From positions 1 through 64,000 of the forward strand of contig JBGSXL010000016.1 in the NCBI GenBank assembly GCA_041751425.1: DNA of 64,000 bases. The letters are read 5' to 3'. The first letter of the stretch is position 1. Each line of letters starts with the position of its first letter. Both the position numbers and the translations under genes were made by a program. The stretch comes from JAVVEG01 sp041751425 (GTDB lineage Bacteria > Pseudomonadota > Gammaproteobacteria > Pseudomonadales > Pseudohongiellaceae). The notes under the pieces are model-generated. The model was not told the origin of the DNA and searched no databases. It saw only the letters and a program-made list of their open reading frames with translations. Of the stretch, positions 31,377 to 39,512 are shown in pieces.

Positions 31377-31655
31377 ATGTGGGAGATTCTCGAGCATAAG
31401 CGTATCGATAAGGCCTTGGCGGTTGCGCCACTTGAGGCTCAGCAGCGCTATGAAAAGTGGAAGGATATTGTAAGGATATCGGGTCCTCAGGGACTAAGAC
31501 TGATCAGAGGTTTCAACGACGAACCCTTGGCAGGAAAATGGAAGGGGTTCCGGTCTTTCCGGCTGCACATCCAATACCGGGTGATCTACAAGATTCAGCG
31601 AGATCAGGTCCTGGTTGAGGTTGAACGTGTTACTCCCCATGATTACCGGAGGTGA
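31377..31655 (+). CDS. RelE/ParE-superfamily toxin
   Basis: 92 residues. The sequence fits RelE-type mRNA interferases: helical N-terminus (EILEHKRIDKALAVAPLEAQ), then GFNDEPLAGKWKGFRSFRLH, IQYRVIYKI and the basic C-terminal strand EVERVTPHDYRR. Gene order is toxin first, as in higBA-type operons. It probably cuts mRNA on the ribosome when the antitoxin is lost. No ribosome-binding site fits between the predicted transcription start and ATG, so the message may be leaderless. Confidence 0.85.
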   Translation: MWEILEHKRIDKALAVAPLEAQQRYEKWKDIVRISGPQGLRLIRGFNDEPLAGKWKGFRSFRLHIQYRVIYKIQRDQVLVEVERVTPHDYRR

Positions 31656-31658
31656 CCA

Positions 31659-31919
31659 ATGAGCGATTATCGAAGAGCTACTAAGAGAGTTGAGGTATCC
31701 ACAGGTGATTCAGTTCGTATACTGCGTGAGCTACAGGAAATGAGTCAGAATGATTTGGCATCTGCATCAGGGATCCCACAACCCACAATCTCTGCTATTG
31801 AGAATGATAGAGTCCGCTTGGGGGTTGAGCGTGCAAAGGTGCTGGCAAAAGCATTACGTTGTCATCCGGCCGTGCTGGTATTTCCGGGGTGGGACGTCGA
31901 GCACGAGTCCGCCGCATAA
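31659..31919 (+). CDS. Xre-family antitoxin (HigA-like)
   Basis: 86 residues; the ATG follows the toxin stop by 3 bp with a GGAGGTGA ribosome site inside the toxin's end. A helix-turn-helix is clear (SQNDLASASGIPQPTISAIE) and is followed by NDRVRLGVERAKVLAKAL. It should neutralise the toxin and bind the palindrome at the promoter. The stop TAA lies inside GCATAAC, a feature common in integron gene cassettes. Confidence 0.88.
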   Translation: MSDYRRATKRVEVSTGDSVRILRELQEMSQNDLASASGIPQPTISAIENDRVRLGVERAKVLAKALRCHPAVLVFPGWDVEHESAA

Positions 31920-32068
31920 CGTGGCGCTGAGCGTGGCCATGTACAATGTTGTCCGGTTTTATGAGACCACTAAAGTCGTCATCACGCCTCAGGCATGTGT
32001 ACCCCCGGATTTACCTAAAGAAGCGCCCTACAAATCCACGCTACGCTTCTTATGTGCGTTAACGCACA
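31914..32068 (+). other. Possible attC-like region after toxin-antitoxin pair
   Basis: GCATAAC (31914-31920) overlaps the antitoxin stop; AGCGTGG (31930-31936) is complementary to CCACGCT (32036-32042); GTTAACG (32058-32064) would be the closing core site, inside the 16-bp palindrome TGTGCGTTAACGCACA (32053-32068). GTTATGC at 31303-31309 would be the core site of the preceding junction. Spacings are asymmetric and the closing core is not canonical, so this is tentative. The remainder of 31920-32227 holds no gene. Confidence 0.3.
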
Positions 32069-32227
32069 GACTACTAATAGAGGTTCTTTAAGAATTGCAA
32101 CTGCCCTCAGAGCCTGCGTGCGTGATGCAGACTTTTAGGCGGTTTCGAAGTTATTCCGTGCTGAAAATCTCTGCTAATCGCCACAAACGCAGCATGTTTC
32201 CGAATCGGAGTTAGTTTTTCACGGAAA

Positions 32228-32728
32228 TTGGCTATGTCCCAAAATGGAAATAATCCCGCTCTTGGCACCGATACCGGCAAGGTGAAAAGTGCCGTCGTAG
32301 TACGACGCAAGCGAACCAAGAAAGAGATCCGCCAAAACGAGGAACACTACCGAACCTTATTTAATTCAATGGACGAGGGCTGCAGCATCATCGAAATGAT
32401 TTTTGATGAACACAACAAACCAGTCGATTGGCTTTATCTGGAAATAAATCCGGCATTCGAGAAACTGACCGGGATGGCCGAGGCGCTAGGAAAACGGATA
32501 CGCGAATTGGTCCCTGCTCTTGAACAATATTGGTTTGAACTTTACGGCAAAGTCGCGCTGACCGGACCCGGGTCAAACAGGTTTTACTCAACCTTCTGTC
32601 CAATGCCATCAAATACAACAGGCCGGGCGGCACAATTGCCGTGGAGTACACGCAGAACGGGCCGGATTCGAAAACCACATCAAATCACCCAACTCCAAAG
32701 GAGCAAGCATGTCAATTGTAGAGTCTGA
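32228..32728 (+). pseudogene. PAS-histidine kinase gene collapsed by deletion and frameshift
   Basis: Codons to about 32572 encode a PAS domain (EEHYRTLFNSMDEGCSIIEM, then WLYLEINPAFEKLTGM and ELYGKVALTG). Immediately after, a different frame (32573-32725) reads RVKQVLLNLLSNAIKYNRPG, the N-box of a histidine kinase ATPase domain, to TAG. The H-box and everything between are missing. The frame across the junction gives nonsense residues to 32728. The N-box part overlaps the start of the next gene, as a kinase/regulator operon would. Confidence 0.75.
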
Positions 32729-33533
32729 AATTCTCAACGCCAGCATCCTGATCGTCGATGATCAGGAATCCAATATCAGCGTATTGGAGTTGATGCTGCG
32801 CGATGCCGGTTACACCCGCGTTGCATCAACCATGAATCCGGTAGAGGTCTGCGCGCTGCATCGCAAAAACACCTACGACCTGATCCTGCTTGACCTGCAG
32901 ATGCCCGTTATGGATGGCTTCCAGTTGATCGAAGCCCTGAAGACCAACGAGGCGGACGATTACCTGTCGGTCCTGGTGATAACCGCCCAGCCCGCGCACA
33001 AACTGCGGGCGTTGCAGGCGGGGGCCAAGGATTTCATCAGCAAGCCATTTGACCTGGTCGAGGTCAAGACGCGCATCCACAACCTGCTTGAAGTGCGGCT
33101 GCTTCACAATAAACTTAAAGATTACAATAGGTTACTGGAACAGACCGTGAGCCAACGCACCGCCGAACTGCACGCAAGCGAAGCCCGCTATCGCAGCCTC
33201 CTGGAGCTTGCCTCTGATTGGTACTGGGAGCAGGACGTGCACGGTAACTTCACCAAGGATTCCGGACCTGTGATGGAAATCCTGGGGATCAACGTCAACG
33301 CTCAGGCGGGAAACGGCAGCACTCAACCGGCTAACGGCTGGAATGAAGCGGACCGGAAATGGCTACAAACAACCATTGCCAGCCGGCAGCCTTTCTTGGA
33401 TTACGTTTTCAGCCGAGTTCATGCCAATGGCACCCAGCAAGAGTACCGGGTGAGCGGCGAGCCCATCTTCAACCAATCCTGTAGCTTTATCGGTTACCGC
33501 GGCTTCGGCGTGCAAATTCTAGCGACGGAATAA
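32709..33533 (+). CDS. Response regulator REC-PAS, possibly lacking an output domain
   Basis: 274 residues. The receiver (about 10-125) has ILIVDDQ, LILLDLQMPVMDG (phospho-acceptor Asp62), VLVITA and ISKPFDLVEV. A coiled coil (about 130-160) and a PAS domain (about 160-270) follow. The end YRGFGVQILATE sits where such proteins usually continue GVDITER into GGDEF, EAL or kinase domains, so an output domain may have been lost. It was probably the partner of the broken kinase upstream. An IS6-like half end (GACAAGTTAATTCCTCAA) lies 15 bp after the stop. Confidence 0.85.
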   Translation: MSIVESEILNASILIVDDQESNISVLELMLRDAGYTRVASTMNPVEVCALHRKNTYDLILLDLQMPVMDGFQLIEALKTNEADDYLSVLVITAQPAHKLRALQAGAKDFISKPFDLVEVKTRIHNLLEVRLLHNKLKDYNRLLEQTVSQRTAELHASEARYRSLLELASDWYWEQDVHGNFTKDSGPVMEILGINVNAQAGNGSTQPANGWNEADRKWLQTTIASRQPFLDYVFSRVHANGTQQEYRVSGEPIFNQSCSFIGYRGFGVQILATE

Positions 33534-33656
33534 ATTCCATGACAACGACAAGTTAATTCCTCAACGCACCAAAGCGTTATAAACTTCGGTCTGGCTCCCT
33601 CAAAGCAATAGTCTTTTGATCGCTTTGGTTATTTTTACATAATGAGGTTGTTATCA

Positions 33657-33848
33657 ATGGATATTCAAGTTACAGGAATATTTGGACTGATTTGGCTGAT
33701 AGTGGTTATTTGGGCAGTCATACAGGTAGCGCAAAGTTCTGCCTCCGGCATGGCAAAATTGGTGTGGATACTGGTTATGCTGTTCCTCCCCGTCGTCGGT
33801 GTGATTATTTGGTTTTTTATCGGTCCGAAATCCGGAAAAATCAGATAG
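33657..33848 (+). CDS. Small membrane protein, PLD-nuclease N-terminal (PLDc_N) domain
   Basis: 63 residues from ATG 33657 with GAGG about ten bases upstream; ATG 33642 is an alternative. Two transmembrane helices (IFGLIWLIVVIWAVIQVA; LVWILVMLFLPVVGVIIWF) end in FFIGPKSGK, the PLDc_N pattern. Function unknown; often associated with envelope proteins. Confidence 0.75.
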   Translation: MDIQVTGIFGLIWLIVVIWAVIQVAQSSASGMAKLVWILVMLFLPVVGVIIWFFIGPKSGKIR

Positions 33849-33875
33849 CTGCGCTACGCAGACTAAAGGCGCCAT

Positions 33876-34751
33876 TTAATACACGGCGGCATTCATCCGC
33901 CGCAGCAATTGCTGATACCAGCGATAGCCTATCCACATGGATGCCATCATATACGGGATGGCGCCCACTACCCACATGATCAATCCTGCCAATTGCTGAT
34001 CCGCTAAGGGGCGCATTGCCCCATAAAGCGGTTCGTTTGCAAAAGTAAGTACAGCACCCAGAAAACCGGTGTGCATCAAAGTAAGCAGCACAGCCAGTAA
34101 CGCCCAGGCTATTTTCCGCGGCGCACTTCTCAATACTGCCCACCAGAACAATACTGCCGTTCCCAGAAAACACGCATGTTCTACGCTGTGCCACCAGGGG
34201 TTTTCCAGCGCCAGCGTATAGAAAAAGGGCATATGCCAAAACCAGATAACAGCCCCATGAAGGTAGGCCAGAAACAGAGGATAGTGGGTCAATCGCAGCA
34301 TCGGTTCCCACACAGCGGCGTTGAATTTTCCACCGCCCGCAGCAATCTGCGGCAATGGGCCGCTTAGAACCCACAAAGGGGCAACAACAACCATCAGCAT
34401 CATATGTTGCGTCATGTGGGCGGCGGCATTGGTTGCCGCCCATTTATCCAAAGGACCTAAAAGCGCCAGCACACACATCAAAGAACCCAGATGAAAAAAC
34501 AGCATCTGAACCCTGTGCGGAGGCTGCCGCCAGGAGCCAACTGAATAGAGTATCCAATAGCCTACAAGCAACACTGCGCTAAGGTATTCGTTGAGGCTAC
34601 CGTTGAGAAATCTGGATACCAACCCGGTCACCTGATTGTCATCTTCATCGGCAAAAGAAATGTGAGCAAAAACGGCCTGGCTAAACAACAACAGCCCAAG
34701 CACCAGCGACAATTTTTGCAGATGACAAAAAAGGCAGCCGGGCAAACGCAT
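33876..34751 (-). CDS. ctaG: Cytochrome c oxidase assembly protein CtaG-like
   Basis: 291 residues from ATG 34751 (TGATAATG directly after the stop of the oxidase gene). It matches the caa3_CtaG multi-pass membrane family: several hydrophobic helices, a His/Met-rich AAAHMTQHMMLM segment, LHGAVIWFWHMPFFY, WHSVEHACFL and DQQLAGLIMWVVGAIPYM. It is thought to help copper insertion or assembly of the caa3-type oxidase. Last gene of the oxidase operon with 2-bp spacing, supporting the role. Confidence 0.9.
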   Translation of the reverse strand: MRLPGCLFCHLQKLSLVLGLLLFSQAVFAHISFADEDDNQVTGLVSRFLNGSLNEYLSAVLLVGYWILYSVGSWRQPPHRVQMLFFHLGSLMCVLALLGPLDKWAATNAAAHMTQHMMLMVVVAPLWVLSGPLPQIAAGGGKFNAAVWEPMLRLTHYPLFLAYLHGAVIWFWHMPFFYTLALENPWWHSVEHACFLGTAVLFWWAVLRSAPRKIAWALLAVLLTLMHTGFLGAVLTFANEPLYGAMRPLADQQLAGLIMWVVGAIPYMMASMWIGYRWYQQLLRRMNAAVY

Positions 34752-34753
34752 TA

Positions 34754-37300
34754 TCACACTCCCCCCCAAGCCAATGGCAACAGAACAAATGCTGCAACTG
34801 CTGACCAGAAAATGCCCAGGATATACATCCAAAAAGGTTTCAGCACTTCAGGTTCATACGGCAGTTTTTCACTCACATAACCCAGCGTGACACGTCGTGC
34901 CTGCATACCAGTAAGCACCACGGCCAGCGCACTATGAAGAAGCAGATATACCAGCATGACGACGAGCAAAGAATCATGAGCTTGCTCGGTGGGCTTGAGT
35001 CCCGCGCTGAGCAGAACCCATAGCAATAAAAGAAAGTGCAATAAACCTAACCCTGTCACCACTAACAGACAATTCTGCAATCGATCTGCATTGCCTGTGC
35101 GCAAACGAGTGAGACCACGTGCATACCAGATGACAGCAACCGTCAATATAACGCCGCTGGCCAATAACAATAATAATGGTGTGATCGACAGCAAGCCACT
35201 TCCCTGCGTGAAAACTCTTTGCGCTGGTACCACCCATTGCGGCGCCGCCGCCCAAAGATAAAACCAGCCAAACAACAACGATAAATATAATGTGCCATCT
35301 GCTAACAAAGTAGTTAGCATTCCCCACAAGCCTGGACCACGGCGAGTGCGCGAATGTAAGAGCGGATCAACAGGTTCATCATCACGCAATGGTTGTGCCC
35401 GCGGGTGTCCCCCGTTATGCCAACTCCAGCGCAACAGAAAAAATAGTGCTGCCACTGTGGACAACAACGCCACAGGATAAGCGCGCATCAGTAAACAGAT
35501 AGTTACAATCGCCAATGCTAAAGCTGCTTGTAGCGGTAGCCACGAGTTACCGGGCAGGTGAATTATTTCCCGGATACGACCGGTTATCGCATCAGTGCCA
35601 TATGTCTCACGACGGCCATGCGTAATATCTATCAATGCGTGTTCGCCTGCGGCAATCGCAGCAGGCAGTTCCGGGTTATCCCACAAAGGATGCCGCGTGT
35701 TGACTGTCGGCAGGCTGGCGAAATTGTAAGACGGCGGCGGCATACGCATTGCCCAGTCCAGAGTGTCTGCATGCCACGGATTGGCAGGTGCCAGACGTCC
35801 AAAACGGAAATGAAGAGCGATATCCATCATGATCATTGCCACGCCCACTGCCATGACGAAACCGCCAACCGAGGACAAAAGATTCAACCAATCCCAACCT
35901 ACACCAGCCTGATACGTATAGACTCGGCGCGGCATGCCCATAAGGCCAGTGACATGCATCAGCAAGAATGTGAGATTAAAACCAGAAAAGGTAAACCAGA
36001 AACCCCAGCGACCAAGTCGCTCAGTAGGCATGCGTCCGGATAGATGAGGCAGCCAGTAATAAAAGCCAGCTATCAGTGGAAACAGCATGCCTCCCACCAA
36101 CACATAGTGCATATGCGCTACGACGAAGTATGTATCGTGTACCTGCCAATTGAATGGCACCAGCGCCAGCATCACACCGGTCAACCCGCCACACACGAAT
36201 ATCACGAGAAAGCCGACAATCCAAAGCATCGGCAGGTTGTACTCCACCCGTCCACTCCACAACGTGGCCAGCCAGGAAAACAACTGCACTCCCGTTGGAA
36301 TCGCAACCAACATGCTGGCAACCGAGAAGAAAGCCAAAGCCAGACGCGGAATTCCGACCGTGAACATATGGTGCGCCCATAAACCAAAACTGATAAACCC
36401 GATCAGAATGATGGAGAGGACAACCCAGCGATAACCCACCAAGGGGCGATTCGAAAATACTGGGATGAGCGTTGACACGATGCCCGCTGCAGGCAGGAAC
36501 AGAATGTAAACCTCAGGATGCCCGAACAACCAGAATAGATGCTGCCACAGTAGTGGATCACCGCCACGGGTCACGTCGAAGAAAACCATCCCTGCCGTTC
36601 TTTCCAGTTCCAACAGGATGCTGGCCAGTATCAGCGGTGGGAACCCGAAAATGATCATCACACTCATCGCCAGGATGTACCAGCAGAAGATTGGCATGGT
36701 GCGTAATGTCATGCCGTTGGCGCGACTGAACAGAATGGAAACTACCAACTCAACACCGGCAGCAACCGCTGATATTTCTACAAACGTTATCCCCAACAAC
36801 CAGAAGTCTGAACCGGGTCCGGGCGCATAGTTTGCATCGCTTAAGGGTGTGTACATGAACCAGCCGGTAGCCGGTGCCATGCCCAGTACCAAACTGGAAA
36901 GAATGATTACTCCGCCAAACAGATAACAGTAATAACCGAAGGCGCTGATGCGCGGAAACAATAAGTCGCGTGCTCCGATCATTTTCGGTATCAGATACAT
37001 CGACAGACCTTCCAGCACGGGAATCGCAAACAAGAACATCATCACAGTGCCGTGCATCGTGAAGACCTGGTTGTACAATTCTGGGCCGAGTATGTCCTGC
37101 TCCGGCAAAGCCAGTTGCGTGCGCATCAACATGGCAAGCAGGCCACCAATCAGGAAGAACACTATGCCTGTCGCCATGAAACGCAGTCCGACAGTTGTGT
37201 GGTTCACCGCCGACAGCGCACCCCAACCCTTTGGGTTAGCCCACACCGCTTGCATGCGATGATGGAGTGCCTCAGTTGCTCCGGAGTCGCGCTCAATCAT
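34754..37300 (-). CDS. ctaD: Cytochrome c oxidase subunit I fused to subunit III-like domain
   Basis: 848 residues. The first ~560 are subunit I with 12 helices: FTMHGTVMMF (haem a His), WLFGHPEVYILFLP (CuB His and the cross-linked Tyr, A1-type), WAHHMFT (CuB His pair), and VVAHMHYVLVGG (haem a3 and haem a His). After a linker (PLWDNPEL...YGTDAITGRI) the C-terminal ~250 residues carry about seven helices with subunit III features (LLADGTLYLSLLFGWFYLW; PEVLKPFWMYILG). It reduces O2 to water and pumps protons. It overlaps coxB by 4 bp (ATGA). The I-III fusion is known in some caa3 oxidases. Confidence 0.95.
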   Translation of the reverse strand: MIERDSGATEALHHRMQAVWANPKGWGALSAVNHTTVGLRFMATGIVFFLIGGLLAMLMRTQLALPEQDILGPELYNQVFTMHGTVMMFLFAIPVLEGLSMYLIPKMIGARDLLFPRISAFGYYCYLFGGVIILSSLVLGMAPATGWFMYTPLSDANYAPGPGSDFWLLGITFVEISAVAAGVELVVSILFSRANGMTLRTMPIFCWYILAMSVMIIFGFPPLILASILLELERTAGMVFFDVTRGGDPLLWQHLFWLFGHPEVYILFLPAAGIVSTLIPVFSNRPLVGYRWVVLSIILIGFISFGLWAHHMFTVGIPRLALAFFSVASMLVAIPTGVQLFSWLATLWSGRVEYNLPMLWIVGFLVIFVCGGLTGVMLALVPFNWQVHDTYFVVAHMHYVLVGGMLFPLIAGFYYWLPHLSGRMPTERLGRWGFWFTFSGFNLTFLLMHVTGLMGMPRRVYTYQAGVGWDWLNLLSSVGGFVMAVGVAMIMMDIALHFRFGRLAPANPWHADTLDWAMRMPPPSYNFASLPTVNTRHPLWDNPELPAAIAAGEHALIDITHGRRETYGTDAITGRIREIIHLPGNSWLPLQAALALAIVTICLLMRAYPVALLSTVAALFFLLRWSWHNGGHPRAQPLRDDEPVDPLLHSRTRRGPGLWGMLTTLLADGTLYLSLLFGWFYLWAAAPQWVVPAQRVFTQGSGLLSITPLLLLLASGVILTVAVIWYARGLTRLRTGNADRLQNCLLVVTGLGLLHFLLLLWVLLSAGLKPTEQAHDSLLVVMLVYLLLHSALAVVLTGMQARRVTLGYVSEKLPYEPEVLKPFWMYILGIFWSAVAAFVLLPLAWGGV

Positions 37301-38034
37301 TGCTGCACCTCCGATAGCCAGATATCAAAATCCGCTTGCGTATGCGCTTCAACCGTAAATCGCATATGTGTATGTTGCAGACCACAGAACTCCGCGCACT
37401 GCCCGTAGTAAGTTCCCGGTTCGTCAGCTTGCAGGCGCAGAATATTGGTTCTTCCGGGTATCGCATCTAACTTGCCTGCCAGGCGCGGCACCCAGAAGGA
37501 ATGAATGACATCGTTGCTTCGCAGTTGGATATTGACGGGGATTCCAGCTGGAATATGCAGCGTATTTTCCAGCGTCACACCAGTGCCCGGATAGCTGACT
37601 TCCCACCACCATTGGTGCCCGGTCACTTCGATAAACACAGCTTCTTCACCTGCAGTCGTAAGCTGCGGCTGCATCCGCTGACCTATGGGGACGCCGACAA
37701 CCAAGAGCAGAACGATGCTCGTTATAGGCAGTATCAATCCACCACCAATGACTAAGCGCTGCTGCACACGCGCAGTGCGCCCCGCTTCGGAATGGTCTGG
37801 GTTGGGGTCTGGGTTGCGACGCATGGCATACAGCCACAACCCAACCACTCCAACGGTTACGACCATTGCAAAGGCAAACATCCCCCACCACAACCAGGCG
37901 ATCGACATGGCAGATGGTCCCGCCGGATCCAATGTGGAATAAGGTCCGCTGCAAGCAGTAACAAGAATAGGGATGCCAAGCCCGGACAAGCCTGTTAGGC
38001 TGGATCGATAGAACTGGCGGAGATAGTTGGCCAC
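37297..38034 (-). CDS. coxB: Cytochrome c oxidase subunit II (lipoprotein)
   Basis: About 245 residues from a GTG at 38034. A much longer frame upstream is antisense to the DUF2231 gene and is rejected. The N-terminus has a lipobox (LGIPILVTAC). Two transmembrane helices follow (WLWWGMFAFAMVVTVGVVG; ILPITSIVLLLVVGVPIG), then the CuA domain: GHQWWWEVSYP, NDVIHSFWVP and YGQCAEFCGLQHTHM with the paired Cys, His and Met ligands. No C-terminal haem c domain. The start codon lacks a good ribosome site and is uncertain by a few codons. It begins the coxB-ctaDE-ctaG operon. Confidence 0.92.
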   Translation of the reverse strand: MANYLRQFYRSSLTGLSGLGIPILVTACSGPYSTLDPAGPSAMSIAWLWWGMFAFAMVVTVGVVGLWLYAMRRNPDPNPDHSEAGRTARVQQRLVIGGGLILPITSIVLLLVVGVPIGQRMQPQLTTAGEEAVFIEVTGHQWWWEVSYPGTGVTLENTLHIPAGIPVNIQLRSNDVIHSFWVPRLAGKLDAIPGRTNILRLQADEPGTYYGQCAEFCGLQHTHMRFTVEAHTQADFDIWLSEVQQ

Positions 38035-38061
38035 AATCGGTTGGTAAACTCTGGGAGCATC

Positions 38062-38514
38062 ATGAACCACGATTCCATTATCAGTAAAATGGCTATTCTC
38101 GGTCACCCGATTCATCCCATGCTGATCCACTTTCCGGTGGCTGCATTGCTGGGCATGAGTGCAACAGACATCGCTTACATTGTTACCGCCGATTTTTTCT
38201 GGGCACGTGCCTCGTTCTGGCTGGCCACCGTGGGCGTTCTGGGAGGCTGGGTCTCCAGTTTTGTAGGTTTCGCTGATCTGGTACTCGTGGCACGTATTCG
38301 CATTTTGATCACAGCATGGTGTCACGCTATTCTCGCCGTGATGCTGATGTCGTTGGCTTCCTTCAATTGGATGTTGCGCTGGGGTGAAATGGATACTTAT
38401 ATTCTGCCCTGGGGGTTGTCTGTTTCCCTGCTGACCGGTGTGATTATTTCCGTCACCAGTTATCTTGGTGGCCGCCTGGTGTATGAGCAGGCGGTGGGCG
38501 TAGATACTGAATAA
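38062..38514 (+). CDS. DUF2231 four-helix membrane protein
   Basis: 150 residues from ATG 38062 with GGGAGC just upstream. It begins with the hallmark GHPIHPMLIHFPVAALLG and contains four transmembrane helices. Members often accompany cytochrome oxidase or copper genes, but their function is unproven. It diverges from coxB with only 27 bp between start codons, so the two promoters must overlap genes. Confidence 0.8.
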   Translation: MNHDSIISKMAILGHPIHPMLIHFPVAALLGMSATDIAYIVTADFFWARASFWLATVGVLGGWVSSFVGFADLVLVARIRILITAWCHAILAVMLMSLASFNWMLRWGEMDTYILPWGLSVSLLTGVIISVTSYLGGRLVYEQAVGVDTE

Positions 38515-38558
38515 TACTGAACGTATGAATTTCATTGCATACATGGCACTCATTTCGC

Positions 38559-38984
38559 TCATTCCAAAAGTGCAGGCATTGGTTTAGCCAGCACTGTCCA
38601 GATAATTGCAGCCATCAGCGCAACCAACACCACTCCCAGTACACGACAGACCAGCACTACTTTTGCGCCCGAGTTCACCTCTGCATGCAACACCAGCCAG
38701 CCACTTAGTGTATGTGTAATCACTAACGCAGCAACGAGGCCCAGTTTTACAATGAGCCAAACCTCCAGCGTGCGATTCAGAGCAAATATCACGGTGCCGG
38801 AAATAATGGCAATCAATGCAGCAGGAGTTGCAATGCGGGTAAAAACAAACCGTGGCAATGAGCGCGGTATAACAACTTGCATAGATGAGACTTGGGAGAT
38901 GCCAGCGATCAGCGCAGGTAGATACAATTGCGCAGCACACCAGCACATCACAGCGATAATATGCAGAACAAGAATCCATAGCAT
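38559..38984 (-). CDS. CopD/HemJ-like membrane protein
   Basis: 141 residues from ATG 38984 behind GGGGAGAA. Four hydrophobic helices; the first (MLWILVLHIIAVMCWCAAQLY) has the His and Trp placement of CopD/HemJ-type proteins. HemJ oxidises protoporphyrinogen; CopD homologues handle copper. Which applies cannot be decided. Its location next to oxidase genes fits either. Confidence 0.7.
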   Translation of the reverse strand: MLWILVLHIIAVMCWCAAQLYLPALIAGISQVSSMQVVIPRSLPRFVFTRIATPAALIAIISGTVIFALNRTLEVWLIVKLGLVAALVITHTLSGWLVLHAEVNSGAKVVLVCRVLGVVLVALMAAIIWTVLAKPMPALLE

Positions 38985-39017
38985 TGCGGTGCGTTCTCCC
39001 CGCCTAACTCTGCACAA

Positions 39018-39512
39018 TTAATTCATCACGTGCTGACCAGAAGATACGCGATGTGGAAGCGCATCGCGTCGTGCAATGCTAACGAACACAATTCCGGCAA
39101 GGGTCCCGCCCAGAGCCATCAATAGCAAACATAAAGTGTCCCGGGTTGCGCCAACCAGCAAAGCCAATGGTGACAGGTAGTTCACTATTGGATTCCCGAG
39201 CAATACGCCGGCAGTACCGGCTGCGGCGAACCACAGTATCGCGTGCTCTGGCTGACTGCGGCTTATAAACCATGCCGCCACAAAAGCACAAAGGAGCGAA
39301 GGCAGTATTACATAGCCCCCATAGGTGAGGCTGAAGCCGGTGAAAATATCACTTAAGGTTGTGCTGATTCTGACTCCAAGTGAAATTTCCACACCTATGC
39401 CAGCCAACGCATTCAGGTTGAACTGAGTCTGCACAATAGAGCCCCACACAGTGGCGATTACAACAGCAGCGATGAAAGCGAGTATGAGCCGTGGTAAGGT
39501 TGAGTGACGCAC
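39018..39512 (-). CDS. Four-helix membrane protein of unknown function
   Basis: 164 residues starting GTG at 39512, overlapping the stop of the PQQ dehydrogenase gene by one base. It has four hydrophobic helices with a GFSLTYGGYVILPSLLCA centre and LGNPIVNYLSPLALLVGATR. No family recognised. Tight coupling suggests a partner of the dehydrogenase, perhaps linking it to the membrane; inference only. Confidence 0.65.
   Translation of the reverse strand: MRHSTLPRLILAFIAAVVIATVWGSIVQTQFNLNALAGIGVEISLGVRISTTLSDIFTGFSLTYGGYVILPSLLCAFVAAWFISRSQPEHAILWFAAAGTAGVLLGNPIVNYLSPLALLVGATRDTLCLLLMALGGTLAGIVFVSIARRDALPHRVSSGQHVMN

Noticed and set aside
33541..33565. Another IS6 element after the REC-PAS gene
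   Set aside because: Only one half end (GACAAGTTAATTCCTCAA) is present with no partner end or transposase sequence; too little to annotate as an element.
38035..38562. Long N-terminal extension of cytochrome oxidase subunit II
   Set aside because: It lies antisense to the convincing DUF2231 membrane protein and is Cys/His/Gln-rich nonsense; the lipobox places the start near 38034.
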